Below are positions 12,760-24,074 of a stretch of 64,000 bases of DNA, in pieces (position 1 is the stretch's first letter; each line of letters opens with the position of its first letter). Position numbers and translations under genes: made by a program. The notes under the pieces were generated by a model that saw only the letters and a list, made by a program, of their open reading frames with translations, searched no databases and had not been told where the DNA came from. Origin of the DNA: Cornus controversa (taxonomy: Eukaryota > Streptophyta > Magnoliopsida > Cornales > Cornaceae); contig CM048850.1 in the NCBI GenBank assembly GCA_026545225.1, positions 23,920,297 to 23,984,296 on the forward strand, in the 5' to 3' direction.

Positions 12760-13958
12760 AACTTATTTTTACTTGGGTCAAAATAATCTCAAATTGATTA
12801 ACTTAGTTTAATGTGGTTAGTTAAATTATTACACGCCAATTATAAGGAAAAGTAAAATGAATTATAGATAAAAAATAAAAATCAACAATTAAAATGGAGA
12901 GGCCGGCTAGGTATTATTCTAAAATCTAAAGTTGTTATAACCCTCTCTCCTCTTCATGTGCATTTTTAACAAATTACAATAATTTTAAGGTACAACCACA
13001 TACTAGTAGTTAGGAGTGATCTTGGATCGAATTAGATCCATGGTATACGAATTAGTAAATATACAATTCGAGTGAAGAATGCTCGATCCAATCCGATTCG
13101 TGAAATAACGGATCGAATCGAATTGACAAATTAAACTTAATTTAAATAGCTCAATATAATTATTTTTTAACCGGATACAATACCAATTGTTAACTATAGT
13201 CCAATCACTAATTTAGGATTATTAACTTGCACAAGGGCATATATATTGTGCATGTTAACCAAAGACTTAAAAGATTGTCTCAGTCAAATGCTACCAAGTA
13301 CCAAAACTATAAAAAAAAAAAAAAAAAAAAGGTAATATGTTTGGATACAACAAGGCCCATGTGAGATATAAATTTGTAATTGGCTAATTTCGATGTTCAA
13401 AACGTAATTGATTGAGTTATATTTTTTTATTTAGTTTTTGTATTGATCTTCAAAATTTTCGAGCTAATGAGCAAGTGCATGGAAACGGTTAATACAATGA
13501 GAAAAACTAGGGTTTTTTTAATTAAAATTATGATTTTTCAAAGTAGGACCGATCCCAATTCCAGGACCGGTCCAACTTTTCTCGACAGTTTGGTTTCTAC
13601 AGGTTTTCAAAAAGTCTCACCGATCCTGATTTTTCAGCACCGATTATACTTATCTTGTTTCAAAAAGAAAATTATTTTTGACGAAATTTTTGATTCCTTT
13701 TTTATTTGAAAATTCTAGGAACGTCCTATATTGGTTTTTAACTTATTCTCCAAGCAGAGTTAGGACTCCTATGCCTATATATATTTATCTATGTTTTCTC
13801 TACATTTATGCTTTCAGAAAAAACATTATTTTAGAAAGAGAAAACTTTTACAAGTATTTTGAGGTCATTATTTTATCTTTCGAGATTGCACATCTATAAT
13901 TCACGAGTGATATTTATAATGATGTTCTTCTCATGATTAGTTATTCAGAGAATACATT
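12760..13958. other. Upstream region of the PHD relic, non-coding
   Basis: No gene is supported. About 13010-13150 carries a run of gatcc/cgaat motifs resembling a repeat also seen at 6790-6960. A poly-A run of about 20 bases lies near 13310-13330. Small open frames at 13443-13899 have no family signature. Confidence 0.45.
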
Positions 13959-13959
13959 A

Positions 13960-14700
13960 AAATAATGAGGTGAACAGTCTCTGTTGGCCTCGAGTTCCAT
14001 CACACATTTAACATATTCGAAAAGAGTATCTCATCAAGGCCTGAGCCTACAACCTGTATGATATATCAGCATTTTTAAAAAAATAAGATATTATTGGTTT
14101 CTTGAGACTTTTCGCCTCCCCGTGGTTTTTTTTCGATATGGGTTTTCCACATATATCTGGTATATTATTTACTTTACTTACACTTTAGTTATGTACTTGT
14201 ATTAATTGTTTGGTTAATTATTAATTGGACCTAAAATTGAGTTAATTTGAAGAATTAAGCGAACAAGCAAGTGAACCTATTCACCCCCTCTAGGTTTTAA
14301 AGTACTTTTTGCAACCACTTCCGCATCACACAACTCATAATTAGTATCGGAGCAATGTTTTCTAATTTGTAAGTAGTTCCTTGCGAAGTATTTTTAAAAT
14401 CAAAATTTATTTTTGTTTTCAAAAATCATTATAGAATCTAGCATGAAAGAGGGTGGATCGATTCAGCGAACTCATTTGTTTGATAGTTCAAATTATACTT
14501 TCTAGAAGTCTCGCATGAAAACCTTTTTAAAATCTCAAGGAGAGAGAGTTTGGATGGCTGTAGGAAATGGCTATAAAATTCCTACCACTACCACTGATGA
14601 TGGTGATGCTACTATGACTGTAGAGAAAGATAAAGCAATATAGTCTAATGGTGAGCATGAAGATACTAACAATAACAAACCACAGAAAGTCATTCCAATG
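13960..14700 (+). mobile_element. Ty1/copia-type fossil: LTR end, primer-binding site and gag start
   Basis: Fossil of an LTR retrotransposon. The conserved block with cacccctctagg (about 14280) lies near the presumed LTR end; a primer-binding-site-like motif, tagtatcggagc, is at about 14343; and a gag N-terminus of the UBN2/copia kind follows at about 14460-14640 (HLFDSSNYT, MKTFLKSQGERVWMAVGNG). No pol domain or second LTR is present, so only the 5' part remains. It is broken and old. The LTR start is not defined. It merges at about 14685 with the duplicated block described next. Confidence 0.5.
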
Positions 14701-15308
14701 AGAAGATTGACTTTTGAAAAAGACAATGTAAACTTTAGAAAGTGTAGAGAAGGACTTTGGAAAGTGACAAAAAGACTTTGGAAAGGAAAAAAAAGAGTAC
14801 AAAATACCCCAAACAAAACCAAAAATTTGGAATTCAATAAATCAACACGGAGTAAAGTAGATATTTGGTGGGCCAGGCATACCACATCAATTTATTGACA
14901 TGTTCATCCAATAAAAATACACACATTACAACAAACAAGAGTAATTTTTTTTATTTCAACTAAACCTTACTTTGCAACGCACTTAAAATGTATCACATAA
15001 ATCTTTTTAGTGTATATTTTTTCTCATTCATGGGATTAAACAAATGTTGAAATAAATTTATTCAAGGTACTAATATATATAAATAAAACTAATTACATCC
15101 AAGCGGTGTTGTTTGAATAGACTTGGAGAACTCTAGCCTTCTTCAGGAATGGAATGGAATGCTTCTGGAAATGGAATGAGAATGGAATAGAATGGTCATT
15201 CTCATTCTATTGTTTTGTTGCAAATATGAAATGAGGTAGGAATGAAACAAATTTTAAATCAAATTATCCAAAATACCTCTCTTAGTGACAAATAAATTAA
15301 ATTAACAA

Positions 15309-15858
15309 ATGGTGGTGGTGATGGGGGAGGAAAGTGGTGATGTGGTGGTGGGGGTGGCAGTGGAGGTGGTGGAGGAAAGGATATGGTGGTGTGGTGGTGG
15401 AGGAAGGGAGGTGGTGGTAGATGAAGATGGTGATGTGGAGGTGGTGGTGGAGGAAGTTGGTGATGTGGATGTGGTGGTGGTGGTATAGTGAGAGTGCTAG
15501 TAGAGGAAGGTGGCGATGTGACAATAGAAGTGGTGGCGATGCAATGTGGCAGTGGCGGTGGAGGAAGGTGGCAATGTGGAGGTGGTGGTGGTGGAGGAAG
15601 GTGGCAATGTGCCGGTAGAGGTGGTGGCAATGCGATGTGGCAGTGGCGGTGGAGGAAGGTGGCAATGTGGAGGTGGTGGAGGTGACGAATGATGATGGAG
15701 GTGGTGGTGGAGGAAGGTGGAGATGTGGAGGTGGCGGTAATGCGATGTGGTGGTGGTGGAGGAAGGTGACAATGTGGAGGTGGTGGTGTGGTGTGGTGGT
15801 AGAGGAAGGTAGCGGTGGTGTAGTCGATGGTAGGGGTGGTGATAGAGGCGGTGAAGGT
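15309..15858 (+). repeat. GGT/GTGG-rich minisatellite
   Basis: About 550 bp of imperfect repeats built from ggtggtggtggaggaaggtgg-like units, with interspersed caatgtgg and gatgtgg. It creates long but meaningless Pro/His- or Trp/Gly-rich frames on both strands. Flanks at about 15110-15250 and 15890-16005 carry inverted ggaatggaatg / cattccattcc motifs, suggesting that the array expanded inside a TIR-type element. Confidence 0.9.
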
Positions 15859-16692
15859 GAAATGATTTTTAGTAATATGATTTTTTTTAATCTTTTCATT
15901 TTCGAGAAATGAATTTTCATTCCAAAAAAATTAAAATACCCATCAAACAAACGAATGGATGGAATGAGCATTTTCATTCCATTCCTGCATACGAAAGCAA
16001 CATAACATTCTTTATCAATCGTGAGTGAAACCCTAACATGGATTTGACGCTCTATTTTGACAATAGGAGACCAAATGACAATGGCGTAGTTGGCATTTTT
16101 AGTTGACAATCAAAGCCTCGAGCTACTGAAGAAAGCATCGAGACAGCAAATCGGGATCAGAAAATCTCTCGGTGGCTTCAATGGACGCCAATGAGCCCTC
16201 TAGAGTGCTAGGACATAAAGGCACGTGTCTAACCCTAGAGCTAGCTTCACTTTCCTCCATTTGCTTCCAATTTATATTTGATTTAAACCTTCAAGAAAGA
16301 GAAAATACACATTCAAATAGCGTGCAACAATCCAAGTAAAGGGTTGCATCAATTCTTATCAATAATCACTTTGTTCCTAGTGCACAACTGTCCATTTATT
16401 TGGGATGGTGCATTGAACCCGGTAGTATGAAAAATTGGGTTTTCCAACTACGATGAGTGGTGTTTGTTAGGATATGAATGTATATGTAGACTAGCTAGGA
16501 ACGTAGAGGTCACTCCCATCAGTACGTATCAAGGAAAATCAATTATATGTACTCATTATCTCTCTGACGAGAGTTCAATTGTATGTATCCATTATCTCTC
16601 CGGCGAGAGTTCTCTTCCAATCTCTTAAATGACGATATTTGTTATAATTAGTAGTGATGGACGCTACTACACTGGGGTGACACCGATCACTA

Positions 16693-16761
16693 GTAACTCA
16701 CGTTACTAAAATGGGTGACATTGAATAGTATTGTATCACCCATTTTAGTAACGTAAGTTAC
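16693..16761. repeat. Near-perfect inverted repeat, hairpin-forming
   Basis: Arms 16693-16720 and 16732-16761 pair over about 28 bases (core cgttactaaaatgggtga) around a loop of about 11 bases. It lies in copy A only, with no counterpart in copy B at 28850-29000. Probably a tiny foldback element. Confidence 0.8.
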
Positions 16762-16929
16762 CACTCATAGTTAAAGTGAAAAGATTGCAAGAAATACAAA
16801 ATGAAGAGAATTTTTACTCCCTGGACATATGCATGTCCAATGTTGATTTCTTGAGTATTTATCTTCATCCATCTAATAACTTATGTTTGGTTTAAATGCA
16901 ATTGAAACACCCAATTCAATGTACCCTTA

Positions 16930-17140
16930 GGCACTGTTTGGATTGGCTTTTGAAAAGCAGTTTTTGACTTTTTAAGCTCAAAAGCCGTTTTGAAGAGTGT
17001 TTGGATTGGTAAGGCGGAAGAGCTTTGGAGTCCAAAAAGAGCATTTAAAGAAAGCTGGAGGGTACGAGCTTCTTGATTTAACTTATTCTTCTCTTTTTCT
17101 TCTACGTAAAAGCTAAAGCAAAAACTCTACCAAAGAGGGC
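16930..17140. mobile_element. Tourist-like (PIF/Harbinger) MITE with TTA target site
   Basis: A 211-bp element begins ggcactgtttggattgg and ends with the inverse ccaaagagggcc. It is flanked by TTA at 16927-16929 and 17141-17143. The paralogous block at 29061-29085 has the uninterrupted site gtacctttaggttctacacg, so this is a clean insertion with an empty-site comparison. GGCC-type ends and TTA duplication fit PIF/Harbinger. No transposase. Confidence 0.85.
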
Positions 17141-17455
17141 CTTAGTATCTACACGTACTCCATATTGTTAGAAAATTCTACCATATATGTATCTACATCA
17201 AAATATGGAAAAAGTTGAAGAAAAATCAGTATATATATCAAGCCTAGCAGATTGAAATCCTTAGGCCATGCAAATCGCCAAGTGATCACAACTTGTTTTA
17301 GTTTTCAAGGATATATTACAATCTTTAACAAGCTTGCAGTTAATTTTGTTAGACTATGGCTAGCCACAGTTGCGACTAGCATGATTTTTCTTCTCAATTA
17401 TATGCTCTTGATCACCTGCTTAATTTTTAGATTATATTTTAGGGATAGTAATTAA

Positions 17456-17671
17456 CTGCAAATACATGCTCTACAATTATCTCTCTGTTTTCTCCACCAC
17501 TTCTCTTCTCAACCTCACCTCTATTTATAGAGTCTTGAAACCCAATTCTTTGTTGGACAAGGATAACAATTACTCCGCCAAGACCAAGTCTAACAAGAAA
17601 TTACCAAATAAATTACAACTCTAAAATAGAAACATAATTATGATAAAATTTTGAGACACAATTTCTAACAT
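17456..17671 (-). mobile_element. Possible short solo LTR fossil
   Basis: On the minus strand the segment begins TGTTAGAAATTGTG and ends in CA, and has a TATA-like CTATAAATAGAGG about two thirds of the way along: the layout of a small plant LTR. It starts where homology between the two kinase upstream copies ends. The five flanking bases on each side do not match, and no internal region was seen. Old and incomplete if real. Confidence 0.4.
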
Positions 17672-17679
17672 ATACCTCT

Positions 17680-18512
17680 TTATGTGTACCATATTTCTTT
17701 AGGTACATGTTTTCATTGAATCCATTAATTTGCAAAACCCCGACCAATCAGTCACTTTTGAATGCTAATGCTCTCTATCTCCTCTACTGTTTCCTCTTTG
17801 GTTTCTGATTTTTCATCTTTTTCTTTTTCCCGTTTTTCTTCTTTGTTCTTCCCCCACAAAAAGCTATGGAGGTCTCCCACCAGCAATATAGCACCACAAA
17901 CACTGTCACAAAATCAAAATGAAAACTGATCCCTGTCAATATTTAATCATACCACTAAGGATTTATATGTATATATATAAGCACACACTGACAAGCATGA
18001 GGTGAGGACAACAAATTCAAATTTATGACGAGTCAATATATATTGCCTTGAGGGCCCTATATGTATGAATTTCAAATAACATGGTTCAAAAAGTTATTTA
18101 AAATCTATGTTGAGGCCTCTAGCCCAAGGGGAGGGTCAAGCCCTACTAGGGACATGTTGTGAATATTGGGTGTGTTTGCTTTAACTTCTAAAAATAAAAA
18201 AATATATATATAAAATGTCGATAGAGATTCTAGTAGCGCAAGGATTGTAAAAACAAATATAGTATATATTCTATACCTATGAATTAATACTCTCATGGGC
18301 TTTTGGATCCAATTTCAATAGCTCACATGTGCAATATTGTGGGTGTGTGTTTGCTTGAATTTTCAAAAAAAATAAAATGTTTTCCTTTCAAATCTATTGA
18401 TTTATCAAATACAAAATTAGGATCATACTAGCTTAGATAATCACCTTGTGTTGTGTGTGTGTGTGTGTGTGTAATGGCAGATAGGGATATATATATATAT
18501 ATATATATACCT
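17680..18512. other. Non-coding 3' flank of the WAT1 relic
   Basis: No exon could be identified, although the last WAT1 exon would be expected here. A (GT)n run at about 18450-18472 and a (TA)n run at about 18488-18510 lie directly against the last recognisable WAT1 exon. Confidence 0.5.
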
Positions 18513-19600
18513 TCCCCAATGGACTGAACATTGCAGTGAATACAGCGCCTTTCTTCTCTACAGCCCAAACTTTCAACCAGTAAGTAATCCGTCACTATTA
18601 CACCCTGCATTTTTCATCAATTTAAGTTACTTAACTGTAATTATAGAGACAGAAAGCATCTGCAATACTAAAGTATGAAAATAGCCAGGCATGTGCATAC
18701 AATTGTATTCCTTGCTTTTATATATATATATATATGCACCTCTTTGCATCTTAGGTGTTGTATATTATGATGTAATAGATGAGACCAAAATATATTCAAA
18801 CATAGCCAAATGATAGGAAAGACAAGAATGGGTGGAATTAATGACATTTAAATAGTAGTCTAGTGGTACTTTCTCCCATTCTAAAGTAAAAGGTCGAAGG
18901 TTCAAGTGCCATTAAAAACAAAATGGATGTGAGAGCTTCAAATAGGAAAAGAAAAGTTGGCATTCTAATAGCTCTTGGGGGCACACCAATTTGTGAAAAC
19001 TGGTGCATTTGCTTGGTGATTTCCATTGACGAACGATGGAAATTAAGAAAGCTAATCTAATTGGGACAAAACCATTACTATATATACAACAAAGGTTTCA
19101 ACGTTCTCAAATTATAGTACCATCTTAAGATGCGTTTTCACGAGATACAAAAAATGATTTCTCCATTTTATAATTAAGTTTATTGATTGATTGAAGCAAT
19201 GTTCAGCTTTGTAATGTAATAGTGAATGAAGAAACATACACAATAGAACATAGATAAAAGATTAATGTCCCATCCAAGCTTCCATGATGATAAGTCCCTA
19301 TCCACTGCAACAGCCCAAAGTGCTGAAAGTATGCAGCTGAAGAAGCATTGTATTGTTGTAAAATGTAGTTTCACTGGATCTTGCTTCACAATAGAACCCT
19401 GAGAAAACCAAAGTTAATCGAAAAAAAAATCGAATCATTTATCAAAGAGAGGTTGATATATATATATATATGTAGAGGGAGAGAGAGATGGACCTGCATA
19501 ATAAGCCGCAAGGACCATGTTATGATGGCTGCAAGCATGAGAAGAGAACCTTTTATCCAATCCTCCATGGAAACATACTTTGTTGCTGCCTTCGAAACTT

Positions 19601-20581
19601 TTTTTTTTGGTATTTTAAGTCAGTATATTAGAAGAAAAGGTAGTTACAATCAGAATCCCATGGGATACAGAACAAAGGTAAACAAAAGAAAAAACAAAAC
19701 CAAGTGGAACAGAGAGTCTAAGTCAACAGTAATGAGAACACAATGAAATCATTATCAAAGGATCAAGTCATTGGGTATATAGATTTGCAGTAAAGAAAAG
19801 AATTGGAAGTAGTAACTAGGCATCTGTAGCTTCAGTAGAATAAGTGAAGTGGCTGTGAAAGGGAACCTAGTTCTCAATCCTGCAATCTGGTGGCTTCCTA
19901 GGAGGCCTAACGCATGAGCTAGGGAGATGTCAGGTTGCTGCTAAAATTCTTACTGATCTGCAGTCTCTGAAAGTGCAGCTGAGAAGTCTCAACTTGATGT
20001 TTCTGTGATTGACTTGATAGTGATGTGTTGTTGAAGCTTTATCCTTGAGTTCCTCTCTTTCCACATGTAATAGATACATCCTGCCAGTATGAGTCTATGT
20101 GAAAGGAATTTTAGAGAATGGTCCCCATTAAATGATGCCCAATTGAGCAGGTCAGGCTAAGAATTAGTTGGGCTTTGGAAGTTGCAGAGAGTTTGAAAAT
20201 GATTCCAAATTTCTGAGCTGAATTTACATTAAAAAAAATGCAGTTGTGGGATTCAGCAGATGCAAGGCAAAGACAACATGCATTGAGTGTAGTTAAATGG
20301 ACAGCAAGCCACAATATGAAGTTATGTCTGGGAATTTGGGGGTTGGTCCATATCAAATGAGTCCAGTTTAGGTTAGGTGGAGGAGGGGAGATAGATTCCA
20401 TGGTGAGATGAAGTGAGGAGTTCATTTTGTTCCACAGAAAGGAATCAGTTGATTGGTGTTAAATGGTGGTAGAAGATTTGGATTTTTGAGCTCAGGCATT
20501 AGTCTTTGAAGGCTTGTTTGTATTGACCATTATTCCTCAGAGAGCTCACCTTGGTGTATCTACCAATGGCAGTGCAGTAGT
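19601..20581 (-). mobile_element. 5'-truncated L1 LINE inside a WAT1 exon
   Basis: Starts (as its 3' tail) with a poly-T run at 19599-19608 and encodes the RT-tail zinc region on the minus strand at about 20425-20111 (NWTHLIWTNPQIPRHNFILWLA, CCLCLASAESHN). An 11-bp duplication flanks it with one mismatch: cttcgaaactt at 19590-19600 and ctttgaaactt at 20582-20592. Only about 1 kb of the element's 3' part is present. The mismatch and broken frame suggest moderate age. Confidence 0.85.
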
Positions 20582-20764
20582 CTTTGAAACTTCCTTATGC
20601 ATACTTGATTAAATTAGAAGTGCCTTGAGAAAAGTATACACCACAGCCCCTGAAAGACCTACTGCACAACCCAACACTTTTGCTATTCCATGTCCGTTGC
20701 CTTATGAAAAACAATTCCCCTCCTGAAATGTACGTTCGAAACCATTTATATACACAAAGATAGA

Positions 20765-20830
20765 TATATATATACACACACACAAACACACACACACACA
20801 CACACAAAACATATATAAATATATATATTA
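20765..20830. repeat. (TA)n/(CA)n microsatellite
   Basis: Alternating ta and ca runs in an intron of the WAT1 relic, which produce a spurious Cys/Val-rich frame on the minus strand. Confidence 0.9.
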
Positions 20831-21773
20831 GTTTCTTTTGTTACCTTAAGACAACAGCCATGATAAAGACCATGGCAGGAATTGTGTTCGTCATTCCTGT
20901 GGCAAATGTTGCAGAGATGTATGCTAGTAGAGATTCAGAGCCATGGTAATCCTGAAATTCCCCATACATGAAGGATTGTTAGAAAAAATTTAATACCATA
21001 TATGAGTTCAAGATAAACTCTGATTACATATTGTAAAGTAAGTCCAAAATTTGAATATAACAATGACGAAAGTAAGCACATCCCCACATAAAGAAACAAA
21101 AAAGATCTTGCAGAGTAGGTACCATGACAGGGGAGCAGATTTCTTTCTGCAAATTTAGGAGAAAATCACCATCAGAAATAATCATGTATAAGTTCAACAT
21201 ATATACACACACATACAAAGAAACACACATAGGTGGGAAACCATATAATTAACCTTTCAAGAAAGAAAGCAAATGGAGCTAAGGCAAGTGTGGCGAATCG
21301 TTGTCGATAGGTGACAAGCACAGGAGGCTTTGTTCCTTCACTTATTGCTGCTACAATGTTAGACTAAACAGACCAGTGAAACTCTCTCTGCCAAATATTT
21401 TACACTTCCTAACATTCTAAAAGTCTGTTATCCGAAGAATGACAACAAGCACATTAAAATCTCAACAACACTGAGTTATGCCCTATATTGTCTTCTTCCG
21501 CGGGTTACGAAAGGAGGTACCTTACTGAATAAGAGGACTTAGATTGGTCTTACAATGTGCAAGATAAATGCAATATATCTTATAACAATCTTGATATCAT
21601 CCTCACACCACAAGATAAACAGGAAAAAGAAATAAAACACAGAGAGGATCAATCTGAAAAATTGAAGTGGAAAAAAAATACAAGAACATAAAAACTTAAA
21701 AGATGAAAAAATGCTTGCGAACCTGAAGATCTGATATCAAACAGTTGTCCTATTGTAATCATGTGGAATGGAT

Positions 21774-22102
21774 TTCACAGAGTTGGCCTTTGTTTTGATA
21801 GCTCTGTGGACACCTTTCCCATTGTTGGCCGAGATTGCGGACTAACGTGCAAGCATGAAAGACTAGCTTGGTGATAAAGACTAATTCCTCGGCCACTTGT
21901 TTCGTTGGAGGTGAAAGACGTTGATCCAACACATCCTTCAAGAGTGTACCTGGACCAATAGTGTCGGTGATGATGAAGATGATGATAATGGAGAGGAGAT
22001 GAGCACCGCCTGGATGCTTTACCATGATCACTTCCAGTGTCAGAACTCCAAAGCTATAAACGTCGCATTTCTCATTCACTTGCATCATTGTGTAAGCAAG
22101 CT
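21774..22102 (-). pseudogene. Last exon of an LRR receptor kinase (MIK2/LRR-XI-like), fragment
   Basis: The minus strand reads ELAYTMMQVNEKCDVYSFGVLTLEV, then KHPGG, LLKDVLDQRLSPPTKQVAEE, and in a shifted frame SPQSRPTMGKVSTEL and a TGA stop. This is kinase subdomains IX-XI of LRR receptor kinases whose conserved intron falls in the APE|LAYTM motif; a TGCAG acceptor sits exactly there. The rest of the kinase, the membrane helix and the LRRs are absent. A frameshift lies after the Phe-His codons near 21856, and extra Ile-rich codons replace the usual helix after the HPGE-like motif. It abuts the Mutator-like element and the 5' end of the WAT1 relic, so several DNA-level breaks meet here. Confidence 0.85.
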
Positions 22103-22224
22103 CTGCAAAGCAATGAAAAAAAGGATAAGAGAGATAAAGAGAAATGCTATTTTTTTCAACAATCATTATTTAAAGGGTAAAGTGCGAAACCCCTGTGATA
22201 TATTTTCACCAATCATTATTTAAA

Positions 22225-23832
22225 GGGTAAAGTGCGAAACCATTGTGATATACCGCCTTACTTTTTAAAATGAGCCGTGTCAGTCCTTATTTTTACAAAA
22301 TGTGCATATACCTGCCTTTGACCAAAAGTAAATATATCATTCCGATTTTACCCTCTTAACATCTCTGAAATGCCCCTGTACATCTCTCTACGTTTCTCTC
22401 TCTGCTTTAGCTCTCTCTCTCTCAGAAGCACTCTCACCTCTCTCTCTCTCTCTGTACTACGTTTTTCTCTCTCTTTATAACACAAGGTTAAACCTAGTAA
22501 ATTATAAAACTAGTAGGTATTGATTTTTGTTATAACTACATAATAGGATAAGTTAGATTAATAAGTTCCAGTGTGTGTTAAATATATAAGGATGGACGGA
22601 CCCTGCTGATAATGGAGATGATAACAATTGCAGATTGCCCACCATTCTCCTTCCCTCTCTCCTTCAAGAAACCACCTCAACCAATGCCATAACCAAACTG
22701 ATCAATCAATAAATAGACATGATTAACTGCCGTCACAGTACTCTACTAGAATACATCAGCAATACATATAACCAACCATTGTAATGCATTGGAATTAACC
22801 AGCGGCACAACATGATGAACTAACAACCAGAATGCATTGACCAAAGCTATCCAAAGAATGACCCAACAGTACCGTGATCCATGACTGGAACAACCCATAT
22901 ATAGCATAACTGTGATCAAATCACATGGCAATTGATATACCTCATGTGCCACATGTCATCCAATGGCATTTACCAACCATACTGTGTACCCAAAACTAGT
23001 GTACCCATCTCTCTCTCTCTCTAGGTTCCGATGGCCATCACAGTGTGTCTTCACCATCAATTCCGATGTTCATGCTCTGCTCCACTCGGTCGTATCAACG
23101 AGGACAATGAAGAAGGATAACCATAAACTGAAGCAAGGTCACAATATTGTGGGAAATATTGGGCATTTCGTTAATTCAAGTTGTGCACAACCACGTGAGA
23201 GATCGGACTCCCCTCGCGGTAATTGAATTCCGGCCATTTGAACTGTCCAAGATCTTTTCACAATATGAAATAGAGAACCACAAAATCAAATCAAAAGATG
23301 GACATAATTGCGTGAGACGATTATCAAATTGAAACTCAATGCGAAGGTCTTTGATTGTTGATCAAGGACTTCAATTGTAAAGGTCTTCTTCAAGATCGGT
23401 TTATGTTGTAGTTGAGGAGAGAGAGAGAGAGCGAAGTAGAGAGTAGAGAGAGAGAGAGCGAAGTAGAGAGTAGAGAGAGAAAGTGAAATAAAGAGTAAGG
23501 GTTTGTGGAGCGTTAAGGTTTGGGGTCAGGGTTGTGAAGGAACTCTTGGCCTTTTGCTCTCTTCGTCAAAGAACTCCATGGTTAGAGAGAGAAAATGGTT
23601 ATAGAGAAATAAATGGGTCGTGGGTTTATCTTCGTTTGGGACATGTCTTAAACATTAATTTTACTTCAGTTTATTTTTTTAATATTATTTTATTATACTG
23701 ATATAAGGTCATTTTAGTCTTTTTGAATGTATAAGTCCTTATTTGCACACTTTTAAAACTTGGGAGGTATTTTTTAACGCACGTGGGGTTATATGCACTA
23801 TATGAATATCACAGGAGATATTCGCACTTTAC
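22225..23832. mobile_element. Mutator-like non-autonomous element with direct duplication
   Basis: Ends are gggtaaagtgcgaa (22225 on) and its inverse ttcgcactttacc (to 23832), with further inverted similarity inside (tgtgatat, cctccca-like). The flanks carry the same 11 bases, cattatttaaa, at 22214-22224 and 23833-23843; 9-11 bp fits Mutator-type insertion. The left end is itself tandemly duplicated (offset 50 bp, at 22159-22208). No transposase seen. The interior has CT/GA-rich microsatellites (22400-22460, 23410-23480) and short frames without family signature. Confidence 0.7.
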
Positions 23833-24074
23833 CATTATTTAAAATGCATAACTATAGAACACAAAAAAAGTTAGGATGTGATGAAGATTGGGGATCAAAA
23901 GGTACTAAAAATCAAACATTTTTGTTATTTAGGTTCAACAATCTATTATGAAAGAGAAATTGGAGATGATGTTATAGATGAAGGCATGATGGGTTAAATG
24001 GAAAAGTGCATCTAGTATACTGTGTAATTGGCATATCTCATTAAGATTGAAAGGGAAGTTTTATAAAATAATTA

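Larger units (their letters stand above)
14685..17455 (+). repeat. Duplicate of the receptor-kinase upstream region (copy A, gene missing)
   Basis: Three collinear segments match the sequence just upstream of the receptor kinase: 14685-14920 with 28325-28560 (tttagaaagtg repeats, cacggagtag); 16330-16500 with 28660-28850 (gggttgcatca, gtgcacaactgtccattt, gaaaaattgggttttcc); and 17150-17455 with 29080-29450 (ctacacgtactccat, tgaaatccttag, ctagccacagttgcgactagca, ctgcttaatttttagatt). Homology stops at about 17452 in this copy and 29443 in the other, about 80 bp before the kinase start codon. Copy A carries extra insertions between the matching segments: a minisatellite, a hairpin and a MITE. 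Confidence 0.85.
18513..21350 (-). pseudogene. WAT1-related (EamA/DMT) transporter, broken by a LINE
   Basis: WAT1-type proteins are ten-helix plant membrane transporters (vacuolar auxin or amino-acid export in the known cases). Minus-strand exons in order: 21350-21254 (LVTYRQRFATLALAPFAFFLER); about 21145-21024 (SAPLSWYLLCKIFFVSLCG); about 20955-20845 (ISATFATGMTNTIPAMVF); about 20700-20595 (VLGCAVGLSGAVVYTFLKA); 19590-19495 (YVSMEDWIKGSLLMLAAIIT), which was joined to the previous piece before the LINE insertion; about 19390-19240 (FTTIQCFFSCILSALWAVAV, SWKLGWDINLL); and 18606-18513 (TYWLKVWAVEKKGAVFTAMF). Decay: the first and last exons are missing, a stop (TAA) follows FLKALLI, a two-base deletion after VIVT shifts the last exon, and a LINE splits an exon. 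The segment order and intron positions match the family as I know it. Confidence 0.88.

Noticed and set aside
15259-16109. Long Pro/His-rich and Trp/Gly-rich open frames on both strands
   Set aside because: They are translations of the GGT/GTGG minisatellite, present in several frames at once; no gene signature.
20595-20807. Cys/Val-rich minus-strand frame as a small peptide gene
   Set aside because: Its N-terminal part is CA/TA microsatellite and the rest is a WAT1 exon in the wrong frame.
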